A stretch of 64,000 bases of DNA from Oncomelania hupensis. Lineage: Eukaryota > Mollusca > Gastropoda > Littorinimorpha > Pomatiopsidae. Every line of letters starts with the position of its first letter. Positions within the stretch are counted from its first letter, which is position 1. The stretch lies in NCBI GenBank assembly GCA_036898135.1, contig JBAHVR010000288.1:341501-405500 (forward strand), given 5' to 3'. A program made the translations under genes and the position numbers. Below are positions 11,877 through 24,600 of this stretch, in pieces. A model generated the notes under the pieces. It worked only from the letters and a program-made list of their open reading frames with translations, made no database searches and had not been told where the DNA came from.

Positions 11877-12581
11877 ACCCCTTGGGGTCATGAGCAATCT
11901 TGCCACTGTAGATTGTTCAAACCTATAAAGGGAACAGTGAAAGCCACAGTTGAAAACCTGTCTTGCCTTTATAGGCAAGATAGATTCACTGCGGCAACAG
12001 TACCCCCGTTGGAGTGCCGGGGGTTTTCAGTATAAATAGTATCCCCACTTTATGGAAATTTAGTGCTTTAAATTCCCACTGTCGCTGTCTTCCTCATTTA
12101 CTCTTTCCTATTCCTGCTCTGTCCTTCACTCTGCTATACTATCTTCTTCTTCGCTAGATCAATGACCTACCTTTTTTCTTGAAAACTCTTCCTGGACAAA
12201 ACTCCTTGTTTGTGTATGGGGTCTGTTGGATCAGCTTGGGAGTGTTGGACGCTTTCTGCCGGGTGGTCACTAGGGCTTCCTATGATTGTACTATTTAGCA
12301 CTATAGGCATTTTATATGTATGTGTTTTATTGCTGATTTATAATGATGTTTGTATTCTATTTTGTTTTTGTAACCGGGGTGTTCGCGTAGTTGAGGTCAA
12401 CCCTCAGCCGTCCCCCGCGTGGGATGTCTTTATTGTAAAGTGACTGGCCGGTAGAGGGCATTCAATTTTCCCACTAGGGTTGTTTCGGCAGATCTTTTAT
12501 GCGGATCGGGGGTTGTCCGGTCCTGATTTGGCTCGGAAGAGTCCGCTGGACCTAAAGCAACAATAAATCAATCAATCAATC
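11877..12581 (+). mobile_element. ~0.7-kb retroposon, copy 2
   Basis: Same family as 2340-3050, ending in a clean (AATC)n tail. It is flanked by the 12-bp duplication ATGTAGCAATTT derived from the host LTR. The empty site in the 5' LTR (near 4268-4282) proves the insertion boundaries. The 78-codon frame at 12210-12443 is not kept in the other copies. Confidence 0.92.
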
Positions 12582-13377
12582 ATGTAGCAATTTTGAATTA
12601 GAGCGCGATGTTGAGGATAGCGCGATGCATATCATGTTGATAAAGACACCGCGCTGTTGTACTGAGCGCTCAGCTGCCGCTGAGGCTGATTATTTTGGCC
12701 GGTTTTAACGGATCTACCCGCTCGCCTACAAAACATGATAAGAGTATAAATTGTGAATGATGCTAGTGTAGCAAAGATTCTCCACTGTAACACCTTAGTG
12801 TGATATTTTCCGATGTCTTAGTTCATTCTCTAATAGTAGATACTTAAATAAAATATTAGTTTTATAGGGACATACACATTGAAAGGGAAACAGTGAAAAG
12901 CTGTCAGAAGGCTATAAAGGTAACTGTAAGTTGTTGTGTTAGATGTTTTCTAGTTTAGTTCGCTATAGTCGGAACCCAGAATAGTAACCATGCCATATTG
13001 TATATCATTGGAAAGAGGAGACGTTGTTCTTTCTTTGTCATTACTATTATTATTTATAATTGTATTAAATTAAAGAGTTATTATGAGTTTAGAGTCGTGA
13101 CATTCTTAGGAGCAGCAGCCAACCCCCTCTTAAATTGCGTATTATTTTTATTTCGTAGCAGATAGGTCCGACATTGTTATAACAGTAGAAAGGTTGTTTT
13201 TTTTGCGTTTCTACCAATATATAATTTGTATAGTATTCGTTTGCGTTTCTAGCCTTATGCGTCAAAGTAAGTTTAGTTACTAACACAAACTTAGCCAGCG
13301 AGCCTAGATTTTGGGGCGGGTAAGGAATGCGTAAAAAGCACGGTCGCTGCGGCTGACGGTCCGAAATAAAAGCAAAA

Positions 13378-13795
13378 TGGATCTGTACCTCCGGCTCCTG
13401 GTCCTCGCCCAGCTCCCCCTAAACAGGCCCCCAGGGGTACCCATGCCCAGCCTGACCAACCTAAGAAAGCCCCCCAGGTGAGGACTGCTGACAAACCTCC
13501 CTCGGATGTCGCACGGTCTGTGCGATACGGGGGAGCTCGCCGTTCCCTGGCCTTTGGGACAGGTTCCCCTGGTCCCCCACGGGGCGCTAGGGAGCCTGCT
13601 CCCCAACAGTCAACACAGCTGGGGACCGTCCTCCCCCAAATTCTACTCCAACTGTCAGACCTGGAGGCCCCATTGATGGCTGGCCTCGATGCTCTGCCCC
13701 CTGAACTGGTTTCAACACGTGCAATATTCTCCACGCTTTTCACACTACTGAAGTCTATCTGTACAATCCTAGCCCACAATGCCACCCAAAACTAA
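13378..13795 (+). pseudogene. LINE ORF1 C-terminal remnant
   Basis: The frame covers only the last part of ORF1: a Pro/Gly/Arg-rich stretch followed by a helical end (LSDLEAPLMAGLDALPPELV..) that matches the end of the intact ORF1 at 51202. The N-terminus and zinc knuckles were lost to 5' truncation. It stops 17 bases after the ORF2 ATG, as in the intact copy. Confidence 0.8.
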
Positions 13796-16700
13796 ACAAC
13801 CTTTGACCCACGGACTACTGTTTCCGTTCACACTCATCTCCATAATGAGTGCCCTACAGATATTCCAATACAACTGTAGATCAATTGGAACACTCAATGA
13901 TTCACTTCCCCTGCTATCTAAGGAGATTGACCAGTGCCACGTCTTATGTCTCCAGTCGCTCAATTGCAAAAGAGGCAACTTACCATTTATAACTGGTTTC
14001 CATTATCCACCCACGTACACCTCAGGTGAAGCAGACAAAATTTATGTCGCCACTTATATCCGATGGGGACTGTCGGCCGTCGATCTTGGTCCGGTCGACG
14101 AAGGAGAGGGTGGCGGGTTCACTGCCTCCCTCCGGATCTCTATTGAGGGACATGGCCTAACAGGCCCAGTTCAGATATTGAACTATTATAACCCGACAGG
14201 ATGCCTCAATTTCGAATGGCTGGCTCCTGTTGTGGCTGAGGGAAACTGGATAGTCCTAGGTGATTTTAACAAGCGGGACGGTAGGTGGGAGGATGGCTAC
14301 CCCACTTTTTCCTCCGCTATAGGCGATGCCCTGACCGAGGCAAACCTAACTGTTATTAATGACGGATCCTTCACAAGAGTGCCGGACAGTGCCGTCCAGT
14401 CTAGAACAGCCATCGATCTATGTTTCGTAACACCTGACCTGGTGCCTTGCACCACCTGGACGGTCTCTCGTGACCCGGCATTCTCAGACCACCTTCCGAT
14501 TATAATAACCTTGGATGGCAGGCCCGCCTCCGCGGACCCACCGCCGGCCCGGGTTAATTGGAACCGGGTCGACTGGGAGGGGTACGCCTCCGACTTAGAC
14601 TCCTTCATATTACCCTCGGATCTCACCCTAGACGAGACGGAAGCCCGTCTTCGAGACGCGATGACTTCGTCTCTGTCTCGCCACACACCAGCCGCGCATT
14701 ACCGGACCGCCGGGGCCTCAAAACCCTGGTGGAACGAAGAGTGCCGCCGCGCTGTACGAGAGAAACATCAGGCCTATAAACGGTACAAGACTCTAAACTC
14801 CCCTACCACGTACCAGGACATGCGAACTACGAAATTTACCGCCAAGCGCATTATTGCAGCGGCCAAGCGCGACTTCAGCATAGCCAAGCTAACGGAGTCA
14901 CAGTCTCTTAGTGACGTATGGGCCAACCTGCGACGATTGCGAGGCAACTACCGTCCACTGGACCCTATCATGACAGATGGTCACAATACTTTTTCCTCGG
15001 CCAACGAGAAAGCTGAGGCCTTCCTCTCGCATTTCGTCTCTGCCAGCGATGGCTCCGGCCTACCGCCTGGCGAGAGAGAGAGGAGACACACCTTTGAGAT
15101 GAATGTCGACCCTGAGCCTGCCTTAGAACCGATTAACAATCCATTTACTCTTTGCGAAATGGCCCGGGCTTTAAAATCGTGCCCTACGAAGAAAAATGCC
15201 GGGCCAGACGGCATACACTATTTAATGATATCCAAAGCACCTGCCTCCTTTAAGGCAACTTTACTCTCTCACTTCAACACCTGCTACTCTTCCGGGGCTA
15301 TCCCTGACTCTTGGCGGCAGGCCACGGTCGTGCCCGTCCATAAAGCTGGGAAGCCCCGCAACACTATCAACAGTTATCGCCCCATTTCTCTCACCTCACA
15401 TGTATGTAAGGTGTTTGAGAGAATGGTTAAACAGCGCCTGGAATATTTTTGTACCGCCAGGAAAGTGATCCCCACCCTGCAGGCTGGCTTCCGCCGGGGG
15501 AGGGGCATCACGGACAACCTAGTCAAGCTCAACGAGCACGTCAGGAGAGCCCTCCAGAAGCGGAGAACTGTCCTGGCGTGCTTCTTTGATGTTTCTCGAG
15601 CCTTTGACACTATCTGGCATGCCGCTCTCACCAATAAGTTAAAATCTCTGGGGGTCGACCCACCCATCAGAGCCTTCGTGTCTGCTTTTCTTAATAACAG
15701 GAGGATACGGGTCCGCTGGGGGGGAGCCCTCTCTGGGGAGGGTGTTCTCCTCATGGGGGTCCCTCAGGGATCCGTGATTGCCCCACTACTCTTCTCAATA
15801 GCCCTTTCCGGTATGGGCCTTAGCCCCCCACACTCATCAGTCATCACAATGTATGCGGATGACATCGCCTTATGGCGAACCACCAGTAGCCGATCTCTGC
15901 GTCCGCAACATTTCTTATTCCGCAGATATCTGGAAAACTTCCAACAAGACATAGACTTTGTGTCCACCACCCTTAGGGAAGTGGGCTTATTCTTTGCCCC
16001 AGATAAAACAGTATTCATACCTTTCTCCTCTCACTGGCAATCGATATTCAAAACACTGACCATTCGAGTCTCGGGTACTCTTGTCCCTGCATCAAGGAAA
16101 GTCCGTTATCTAGGATTCATTTTCCAACAGAACGGTAGATACGGTTCCCATGAGGACCGTAACAGGAATAGTGCGGCGCGGGCCATCTCTGTCATCTGGT
16201 CCGTTCGCCGGGAGACGTGGGGTAGTGACCCAAGGACTCTTGTGTCATTGGTTCAGTCACTGGTCCGCCCCCGGCTCACTTTCGGAGCAGAACTCCTATA
16301 CGACCTACCAGCTCACCATATATCTAAGATGGAGGGCCTTGAGTGCAGAGCCCTGCGCATCGCTCTCTCCCTCTCTTACACTACACCAGTGGCCATGGTA
16401 TATCGGCTGGCTGGTCTATTGCCCCTGAGACATCTCTTTGTACAGACCTGCTCATCTTACATCATTAGAGCTGGATTGGTGGATAACACCACAACAGAGG
16501 AACTCACACACTCATTCATGTGGCCTATCACGGCCCGCCCCCTAGTCGGGATCGCCGAGGCGGTCTCCAGAGTGCTCGGGGACCCCTTTGGACGGGGAGT
16601 ACGAGTGGACCCAAACCCTCCTCCCCGACCGCCCTGGGAACTCTGACACTACTCGAGTATATACCGATGGATCTGTTTTGCCGGGCGGGGAGGCCGGCTA

Positions 16701-17496
16701 CGGCTTCTGTGTAGACGGAGGTCAGACCGTCTCGGGCGGCCTCCCGCCGGGCACGACGGTGCTCGCTTGCGAGCTGATAGCTATTAGAGAAGCGCTGCAC
16801 GGAGTGGAGGATCTTGCCCTCCCCGCCGGCACCACTGTCTCTGTCCTCTCAGACTCTAGAGGCGCCCTTCGGTGCGTCGAGGGGATGGGTGGCCTCACCA
16901 GACCTGGTGTGGTTCATTCCATCCTTGACTCCGTATCTGGTCTAGCCACAAAGGGAACCCAGGTTCACTTCCACTGGATTCCCTCTCACGTCGGTCTTGC
17001 AGGCAACGAGAGGGCAGATCGGGCGGCCGCCGCTGGATCGGCCGGGCTGTCCGACTTCTCCCTGCCTCTGCGCCCATCCCCAGCCGAAATAAAAACTCAG
17101 GTTCAAAGCAAGTTGTGGCGTAGGTGGGATGACGAGTTTCACGACTGGTGCGGAGATGGATGGCACCGCACCCTGGTTCATGGACGCCGTCCCATGCCTC
17201 TCTATTCTAACTGCCCTCCTCATCTCGTCACAATCATGCTACGATTGTGCACGGGAGTGCGTCCTCACCCCTACTTTCCTGCACAGTGTACCTGTGGTGC
17301 TGAGGTCAATTATGATCACTGTATCCTCTCCTGCTCGGCTCTTGAAACTGACTTTTCTACAGTCAGGTCTTTCTGTCGCACTCTGCGTCTGAGCTCTGTA
17401 GCCGACGTGGTAGCGTACTCACTTTCTTGTGACTTCGGCCTCCTCCCGAGGACGGCGGCATGTATCTACCACTCCAGTGTGGCTGCACACCTATAG
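13779..17496 (+). pseudogene. LINE ORF2 (endonuclease-RT-RNase H), frameshifted
   Basis: The first 955 codons (13779-16646) hold an APE-type endonuclease (FQYNCRS, LGDFN, SDHLPI) and reverse transcriptase (YRPISLTSH, FFDVSRAFDTIWHAAL, GVPQGSVIAPLL, YADDIALW). The frame then stops. RNase H resumes in another frame at about 16650-17496 (YTDGSVLPGG, LSDSRGAL, HFHWIPSHVGLAGNERADRA), followed by the C-terminal Cys/His cluster (C.CG..YDHCILSC). The intact copy has about 35 more residues between these blocks, so a deletion that also shifted frame explains the break. It would not make a full ORF2 protein. Confidence 0.88.
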
Positions 17497-18484
17497 TTCA
17501 CAAGGTCCACAAAGCTGGACCCCCGTTATCTTAGATAGTTTCATATAACTATCCTAACCAAAATCAGACACACTTACCAATCGCTTGACACTTCCAGTAG
17601 ATCTTCCTCAGATCCTGGGTGCAGCTCTAAGGACTGACTATTTTAACTATGTAACAATTGACAAACCACTTTGACATAAGACATTTACCAAACGCTTGAC
17701 ACCCTAGTTGACCCTCATGGGTCCTAGGTGACAGCTCTGAAGGACTGACTATCTTAACCATGAAACAATTGACAAATCACATTGACACAAGACACTTACC
17801 AAATGCCTGACACCCTAGTTGACCCTTATGGGTCCTAGGTGACAGCTCTAAGACTGACCATTTCACCACGGCGTACCTTCAGTTGACCTTGTAGTCCTGG
17901 GTCCCACCCACCATTGACGGAGACACTTACCATAACTGAGACAAGACATAACACATAACATGGCGATGACCCCTCCAGTTGACCCAAAGGGTCCTGGTGT
18001 CATCAAACAAGGACTGACTACCATCTGAATAGACGACTCTCAACTAACAAACACCATGGGACCTAACCAATTATTTACGCCTGAGACCCTCCTTTGTGAC
18101 AGACCCTGTCACGGCTATAGGAAGACATCTCCGTACATAGTTAGACGCTTTCTATATGTGCTTTCTTTTAACCGCCGGACGTAATTACGATAACCAATGA
18201 CTCCCCCGTCCTTTTGGACTGGTAATCCACCATTAACCGACCTGTTTACGGTCCATTCCTACAGAGACTCCCGCATCTTGGGTGTAATTCTTGACATATG
18301 ACGGGCTCCATCCTGTTGTTTTAAAATCTTTTTATCTCCATTTTATAACCCCTCTTAAATGTATATTTGTCCTTTTAAATGTGGTCCTGATAGGATTTTT
18401 AACCCCCCTTGAACTTGAGGCATATAGAAAATTTTAATATATTTTGAAATCTATTTTTTGTAAAAATAAATTCTTAAAAAAATA
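17497..18484 (+). other. LINE 3' UTR
   Basis: Non-coding, with repeated phrases: ACACTTACCAA.., TAGTTGACCC..GGGTCCTAGGTGACAGCTCT and similar units recur at about 17590, 17690, 17800 and 17950. Related phrases occur in the 3' UTR of the intact copy. It includes GTGGTCCTGATAGGATTTT, found in several LINE fragments of this window. Confidence 0.6.
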
Positions 18485-18512
18485 GTCCCCCATATGCTGA
18501 TGTGTAGGGGAC
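18485..18512 (+). other. LINE 3'-terminal hairpin (copy 1)
   Basis: GTCCCC and GGGGAC pair around a 16-base loop containing CATATGC..TGTGT, followed by TATAATCTA and the tail. It is one of ten related hairpins in the window. Confidence 0.75.
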
Positions 18513-20520
18513 TATAATCTATCATACGATACGACGATACGGCAGGGAGAGAGCACATGGCACCACGCAGTAGATAAGGTTCGTGCCACTCGAGCAATGC
18601 CTTTGCTCTTAGTAGCCTATGATGTACTTCGAATAAATAATTTTTCAACGGTCATCACGAACTGGCGTTGGGGAAGAGAGAGAGAGAGAATGTGTGTCTT
18701 CACCATAGCCTCCATCACATAACACCATCTTCTCTCCAGACACCACACCACTCAACACCACTACATTGGGAACTCAGAATCTTTTCTTGACAGTTCGTTA
18801 GTTGTTAACTGAAGTTGCCAGCAGGTCTCATCATAAAACTTATAGTTACGAAGTGTATTTGAGTGACAATTGAATTGTGTCGACACTTACCTGTGTATTG
18901 AGAATGGCCCCAGCTAGGTCAAATGTGCCCAGCTGGTGTCCGATTTGGCAAGCCAATTTTCTTTCGTAATTTAATAATAAGTCCTGTGCTCCGTTGATGC
19001 TAGAAGTCCGACGAAACTGGCTCATGTTTTGCACCGGGAATTAATCACTGTCAACCTTTGAAGAAATAGAAATCTTAGATAGTTCGCGATGCTTCTTCCA
19101 GCTTTGCACCGTTCGTTGTGCATAGGACACCAATATCCGGGTCCCCTGGTTCAAAAACATGGTCTGCTGGCAGAGATTTCATTGGTCAACGGCTATGTTT
19201 TGCTTGCATGCCGTAATAAAAGGACCATTTCTGTGCAGAAATGGTGTGTCTCATATCGTTTTGATAACCGTTAGCACCCGTGAGCTTATTTCCTTTTTAA
19301 AAACTATAGAAGTCTTTTTATTATTGTTTGTGACTTTAGATCCTAAATCAAAGCAGAATTTACATAAGATAATAGCCCGGCCTTGCTCACGTTAAAAAGA
19401 AAAGCGAAAGTGTCAATAAAATGTTAGATCGAAATTGATAAGAATATAAAAACGAAAGTAAATTTTATAAAATTGTTTTACCTTACAGAATTCTAAATTT
19501 TGTAAATAGTATTTGACAGTTAGAATTGTTCAGTTATTTTGTTGAAGAAGTTAGTTATAAAACGTTAGTAATTTATAAATTAGATTTTATTTTTTCTTAT
19601 TATTGAGAAAACCCTCAACGTAAATGGACAGAAATAATTCGGAAGTGTGAAATTTTCTAGAAGTTTAGAACATATATTTTTCTTTTCTCGCTGCCTGGAA
19701 ATAATTAAAGTTGTGGTGTAGTGTAAAATAATTGTTAAACTGGCCATTGTATTATTTTTATATCACAAAGGAATTCATTTCACGAGTTGAAGAAAATAAG
19801 TAAATTCAACGTTTGAACGATCAAAGCAAGTTTTTGTTTAGCCTAACGTCACGTACTAGTATTCTGTTCGTGTGGCTTTTCGTATCGTTTCTATCTGCGC
19901 TAGATCTGTTTGTTATTGTAGTAAAAATTCTTTCTAACTTCCCTGTGAGCGACAGAAAGTGTGAATGTTTTTCCTTATTTGTGGAGGAATTGTTAACACA
20001 AGACATCACAGACGAGCAATACAATAAAACGGGTGCAAGCAAAACAGAGTAGATTTTGTCTGCTCCACGGTCGGTGGAACGTGATGGACCAGGAGGGAGA
20101 TAGAGAAGAAATTCTTTACACTGAGGTGTATGTTAGGTCTCCATTCCTGGTCACTGCTAAAGGAGTGACCGTGGAGTCGGGGAAAATATAAATGAACATG
20201 ATCGCAAGAACATGCATTCAGCACACATAGACAAGACAAAAGAGAAAAGATTTTTATTTATTTTATTTTGATTTTATTTTCATATTTGCTTGTCGGCCGC
20301 GCGCGGCGCAGTGTCTGGGGGTCTTTTTCTCCCCTCCCTCTCCCTCCCTCCTCCGGGTGGTGGGGGGAGAGGTTTTGAGGGGTTGCTCAGCTGTCCTGAC
20401 AAGATTTCTTTTTGGAGTGACCGGTAAAAGGGGAAAAAGGGGGGTTGACCTCGGCGGGGCGGGTGTGAGTGGCTTACAAGTAAGTGGTGTCAAGAAGTGG
20501 GATACGATTAATTGAGTACG

Positions 20521-20760
20521 ATTAATTGAGGCTAATTAAAATTATTTGAAGAATGACACCACTTCCTACAAGTAAGTGGTGTTCAGAAGGTCGGATATTT
20601 GATTAATTGAGGCTAACTGCTGCCTCAGCCCATGTTATTTTAATTGAAGGATTATTTGAAGAATGACACCACTTCCTACAAGTAAGTGGTGTTCAGAGGT
20701 AAAGGTAAAAAAAAAAAAAGGTGTTCAGAAGGTCGGATATTTGATTAATTGAGGCTAACT
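20521..20760. repeat. ~120-bp tandem repeat with internal palindrome
   Basis: The block ATTTGAAGAATGACACCACTTCC.. recurs with a 120-base period (20541 and 20661 phases), and a third partial copy follows a short A-run near 20705. Each unit has a 9-bp hairpin ACACCACTT..AAGTGGTGT (20556-20582 and 20676-20702). From 20761 to 21267 the sequence is AT-rich with (AATA)n and (TA)n runs and no recognised gene or LTR. Confidence 0.75.
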
Positions 20761-21267
20761 GCTGCCTCAGCTGTGCTAGTTTAAGTTGAAGAATTTTGTA
20801 ATTTTCTTACGAGTATTAGTTCCGTGTGTGAGATTGTGTTATGAAAATTCACTTTTTAGCCATGGTTGTTGTGTCTTGTTAGTGATGTTGGAATGCAAGA
20901 GAGAAAGACACTAAATTTTAAGTAAGAGAATAAAGCAGATGATAAAATAGACAGTTCAAATGTTTTATTCTTTAATCACATTTCATTAAACAAGACTATT
21001 TATTATACATTGATTTGAAACAGATTTACCTAGGGATATACTAGTAATGTACAAGGTTAAAATATGTAGTCATAATAAATAAATAAATAATATATATATA
21101 TACCAGTAATAGTAAACACAAATAAATAAAACAAAAATAAATTATGTGCATGACTTTTGGAGCATAGAATTAAATGGAAATTAAAAATCTAGACAGTATA
21201 GGAGCAAAACGAGAGACACGTATTGTTCATTTAAAGTGCACAACACTGGGAAAGTAAGCAAGTCATA

Positions 21268-21600
21268 ATGGCTGACCGTCAAGTGCAAGAAGAAAGAGAA
21301 ATTGCCGAAGTGGAACGCCAAAGAAATCAGCCACTGACTGAAGCAGTGGAGGGAGAATTAATGGAACTTCGACAAAAGCAACGAGAATTACTGACAACAC
21401 CAAGGGAGAATCTACAACAACCCCAGAATCAAGACGAACTCAACCTGCCCAGAGGAAATGGAATATGGGGAGAAGCTCCAGACTATGAATTTAACAACAA
21501 CAATTTTGCTCTACATGGCCCACCGCAACCGGTCACCTATTTTCCTGAGCTGCCAAGAGGAGGTAGTCTGTACAAGGCCCAAGGAAGGAAAACAATGTAA
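21268..21600 (+). pseudogene. Possible Gag remnant of second Gypsy element
   Basis: A 110-residue frame rich in E, Q and R (EEREIAEVERQRNQ..ELRQKQREL), suggesting a helix or coiled coil, overlaps the start of the pol frame. It has no capsid or zinc-knuckle signature. Position just before protease suggests a gag stump left after deletion, but homology is not shown. Confidence 0.4.
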
Positions 21601-24600
21601 TGCTAGCAGTGACATTATCATGAACACACCCCAAGCTCAACATGAACCAGAAGAAGATACAGCAGATAATACATCTCAAATTACTTTGCAAGTGCCAGTT
21701 TACGTTTCAAATGACTCTGTGAAGAAATCAAACTATCCAGTCAATGACAATGTCAGAACAACTAATCAACATAAGGAGAGCCAAGTAAATAATAACACCG
21801 GAATGTTTACTGAAGCAAACCTGTATGGCATTACAGTTGATTTTCTAATTGACACTGGTTCTGCTGCTACCTTGCTTGGAAGTCATGTTTTTCACCTGAT
21901 ACCAGAAGAACAAAGGCCTATTTTGCTTAACACCGACACTAGGCTTGAAGGAATCAATGGATGTAAAGTGAATATCCTAGGTGTAGCAAACCTAGAACTT
22001 GATTTGGGTAATCAGAAATTTGTGGTACCAACTATCATATGTGACATGAATATTGATGCAATTTTGGGACAAGATTTTACTTTTCAATTTGTGAAATCTA
22101 TGAACATTGAGAAAATGCAGTTGATAACAAAAACTGGATACATTCCACTCTTCGTTGGTGGCAAATCAGAAATGGTCTGCCATGTCACGTGTTCTCAACC
22201 ACTTGTCATTCCTGCCAGATCAATTATGAACGTTTTAGTCACAGTTAGTGGCAAACAGTATGTTAATCAGGACATGCTACTGGAACCATCAGATGTAGTA
22301 GTACAAACAAAGCAACTGTACATGACACCAATGATAACTGCTGATAAAATGAACACAACTGCCATTGTGATCAACTTAGCAGAAAAAGACACCAAACTAT
22401 ACCCTAATACCTACCTAGGAACGGCACAGTCAGCGTACCAAGGGAGACAATCTAAGGTCAAGATTGATTTTACTGCTGTTAGAAATGCAAATTCTGAAAA
22501 TAACCACCTTCCTGAATATTTGAAAGATCTATTTGAAAGAAGTACAGTAAATCTCAGTGAACAACAGTCTCAAGTTTTGAAAGAACTACTGATAAAGTAC
22601 CAGCACATTTTTTCAAAATCTGCTAATGACATGGGCAAGACAAACAAGGCAAGATTCCAGATAAACACTGGTCAAGCTGTTCCTATTAGACAAAGAGCCA
22701 GAAGGCTACCACTTGGAAAGAGAGAAGCAGAACGGGAAGAAATTCATTGCATGCTAGAAAGAAATATTATTGAGCCTTCTACCAGTGCTTGGGCTAGTCC
22801 TACATGTCTGGTGTACAAGAAAGATGGTTCCATACGTTTCTGTGTAAACTACAGAAAACTAAATGAAGTCACTATTCGTGATGCTTATCCCTTACCGCTC
22901 ATTGAGGAATGCTTGGATTCTTTGTCAGATTCCAAATGGTTCAGTACTATGGACTTACAGAGTGGCTTCTGGCAAATTCCCCTTGACAGGGAGGAAGACA
23001 GGCAGAAAACTGCATTTATCACTGGTATGGGATTGTACCAGTTCACCGTCTTGAGTTTTGGACTTACAAATGCTCCAGCTGCTTTTCAACGCATGATGGA
23101 AAATGTTTTGCACGGATTGCAGTGGAGTGAGTGTGTTTTGTTTATGGACGATACAATTGTGCCAGCCCCTACCTTTGAAATAGGACTTACAAGATTGGAA
23201 CATGTGTGGCAAAGACTTGAAGAAGCAAATTTAAAATTAAAACCTTCAAAGTGCTTACTTTTTCAATCAGAAATCAAGTTTCTGGGACATGTTGTCAATG
23301 AACAAGGAATTCAAACAGACCCAGAGAAAACCAAGGCTATTAAAGACTGGCCGCAGCCCGAAACTGTAAAACAAGTTCGAAGTTTCCTTGGACTTTGCTC
23401 CTACTATAGGAAGTTTGTGGAAAATTTTGCTGCGATAGCTAAACCTCTACACAAGCTGTGTGAGAAGGGAGTTCAATTTCAGTGGACAGAAGACTGTGCT
23501 TATGCTTTTCAAACACTGAAAGACAAACTTTCAAGTACTCCTATCTTGAGCTACCCCCAGTTAGGAAAACAATTCATTTTAGACACTGATGCCAGTGACC
23601 AGTCTGTAGGAGCAGTGCTGTCTCAAATTGACGATGGTAGAGAAAAAGTCATTGCTTATTACAGTTCAACCTTGACTTCAGCTGAGACTAATTATTGTGT
23701 TTCAAGGAAAGAGCTGTTAGCTGTAATCAAGCCACTGAAGAAATTTCATAATTATCTTTATGGTCAAGAAATTCTTTTGCGCACCGATAACTCAGCTGTT
23801 AGTTGGCTAAAGACTCTGAAAAATCCGTCTGGCCAAGTAATGCGCTGGCTTCAAGAAATCTGTACTTACAACCTGAAAGTTACTCATCGTCCAGGTACAC
23901 AGCACAGAAATGCTGATGCGTTATCAAGACGTCCATGCCCAGCATGCATGAGAGCCCAATGTAAAGAACTAGACTCGGAATTGCCACAAGAGACAGAAAA
24001 TGTGTCAAATGTGCTTCCTGTTGTGCAATTATTAGCAATGGTGATGGAATCGACTCAACAACAAAAACTAACAACTAAGCAAACCTCAAAGACTGCTGCT
24101 GATATTGTGGAGTGTTGTGCAACAAAGCAAACGGCAGACTCTACAAATAAACAGACGCTACCAGGCCAATCCACAGATACGATGTTAAGGTCTAATTCTC
24201 AGACCGAATTATCTCCCTTTACCTGTGATAGTGCTACTTGTGACAGTGCGAACACAGATGGCAAACAATACACAATTGTTACACCAGTACTTCTTGATGG
24301 TTGGGACACTGAAAAATTATGCAAAAAGCAGCTAGAGGATGAAATTATCGGCCCTATTCTGCGTTCAATGGAACATTCTTCTTTGCGTCCAGCTTGGAAT
24401 GAGATATCAGCCTATTCTGCAGAAGTCAAAGCGTTGTGGGCTGAATGGAACCGTCTGGTTTTGTACAATGGAGTCCTGTATAGGCGTGGTGCCGAAGATA
24501 ATTCACTACAAATAATAGTCCCTGGATCACTGCAAAGGCAAGTCCTGGCGCACTCCCACGACATTCCAACTGCAGGTCACTTGTGTGCAGAGAAGACGCT

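Larger units (their letters stand above)
13378..18540 (+). mobile_element. I-type LINE, 5'-truncated copy
   Basis: Truncated inside ORF1, it keeps the ORF1 end, ORF2 (endonuclease, RT, RNase H) and a ~1-kb 3' UTR with the conserved terminal hairpin. It is related throughout to the intact copy at 48243-56278. The tail is short and irregular (ATACGATACGACGATAC). Instead of a target duplication, ten bases of the host LTR are missing. Confidence 0.9.
4089..18765 (+). mobile_element. Ty3/Gypsy LTR retrotransposon with nested insertions
   Basis: Complete boundaries are visible: TG..CA LTRs, and a 4-bp target duplication TTGG at 4085-4088 and 18766-18769 that occurs once in the empty site (31741-31760 region). 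Order: 5' LTR, tRNA-Ser-type primer site, gag, pro-pol (RT, RNase H, integrase), a ~1.45-kb non-coding spacer, polypurine tract, 3' LTR. Integrase follows RNase H, as in Ty3/Gypsy and unlike Copia. There is no env. The 3' LTR is interrupted twice (11877-12581 and 13378-18540). The two LTRs differ by only about a dozen small changes by eye, so the insertion is fairly young. Confidence 0.93.
11682..18765 (+). repeat. 3' LTR, in three pieces
   Basis: Pieces at 11682-11876, 12582-13377 and 18541-18765 together align to the 5' LTR. The first gap is a retroposon flanked by ATGTAGCAATTT (11865-11876 and 12582-12593), present once in the 5' LTR. The second gap is a truncated LINE. Comparison with the 5' LTR shows that ten target bases (equivalent to 5063-5072) were lost on that insertion. 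Confidence 0.92.
3226..20468. mobile_element. 2.56-kb unclassified repeat, copy 1 (split by a Gypsy element)
   Basis: Positions 3226-4088 and 18766-20468 together correspond, in order, to the uninterrupted copy at 30896-33451. Matching by eye is very high, with scattered substitutions and a few short indels. The left end begins AAGCCCTGGACTGG and the right end is near GGCGGGGCGGGTGTG, where the two copies diverge. There is no conserved protein, no terminal repeat and no TG..CA ends. The break at 4088/18766 is exactly the target duplication of the inserted LTR element. Class unknown. Confidence 0.75.

Noticed and set aside
12210..12443. A short protein gene in the ~0.7-kb retroposon
   Set aside because: The frame is not preserved in the copies at 2340 or 35248.
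19089..19274. 61-codon frame also present at 32070-32255
   Set aside because: Identity reflects two near-identical repeat copies, not independent conservation; no recognisable domain.
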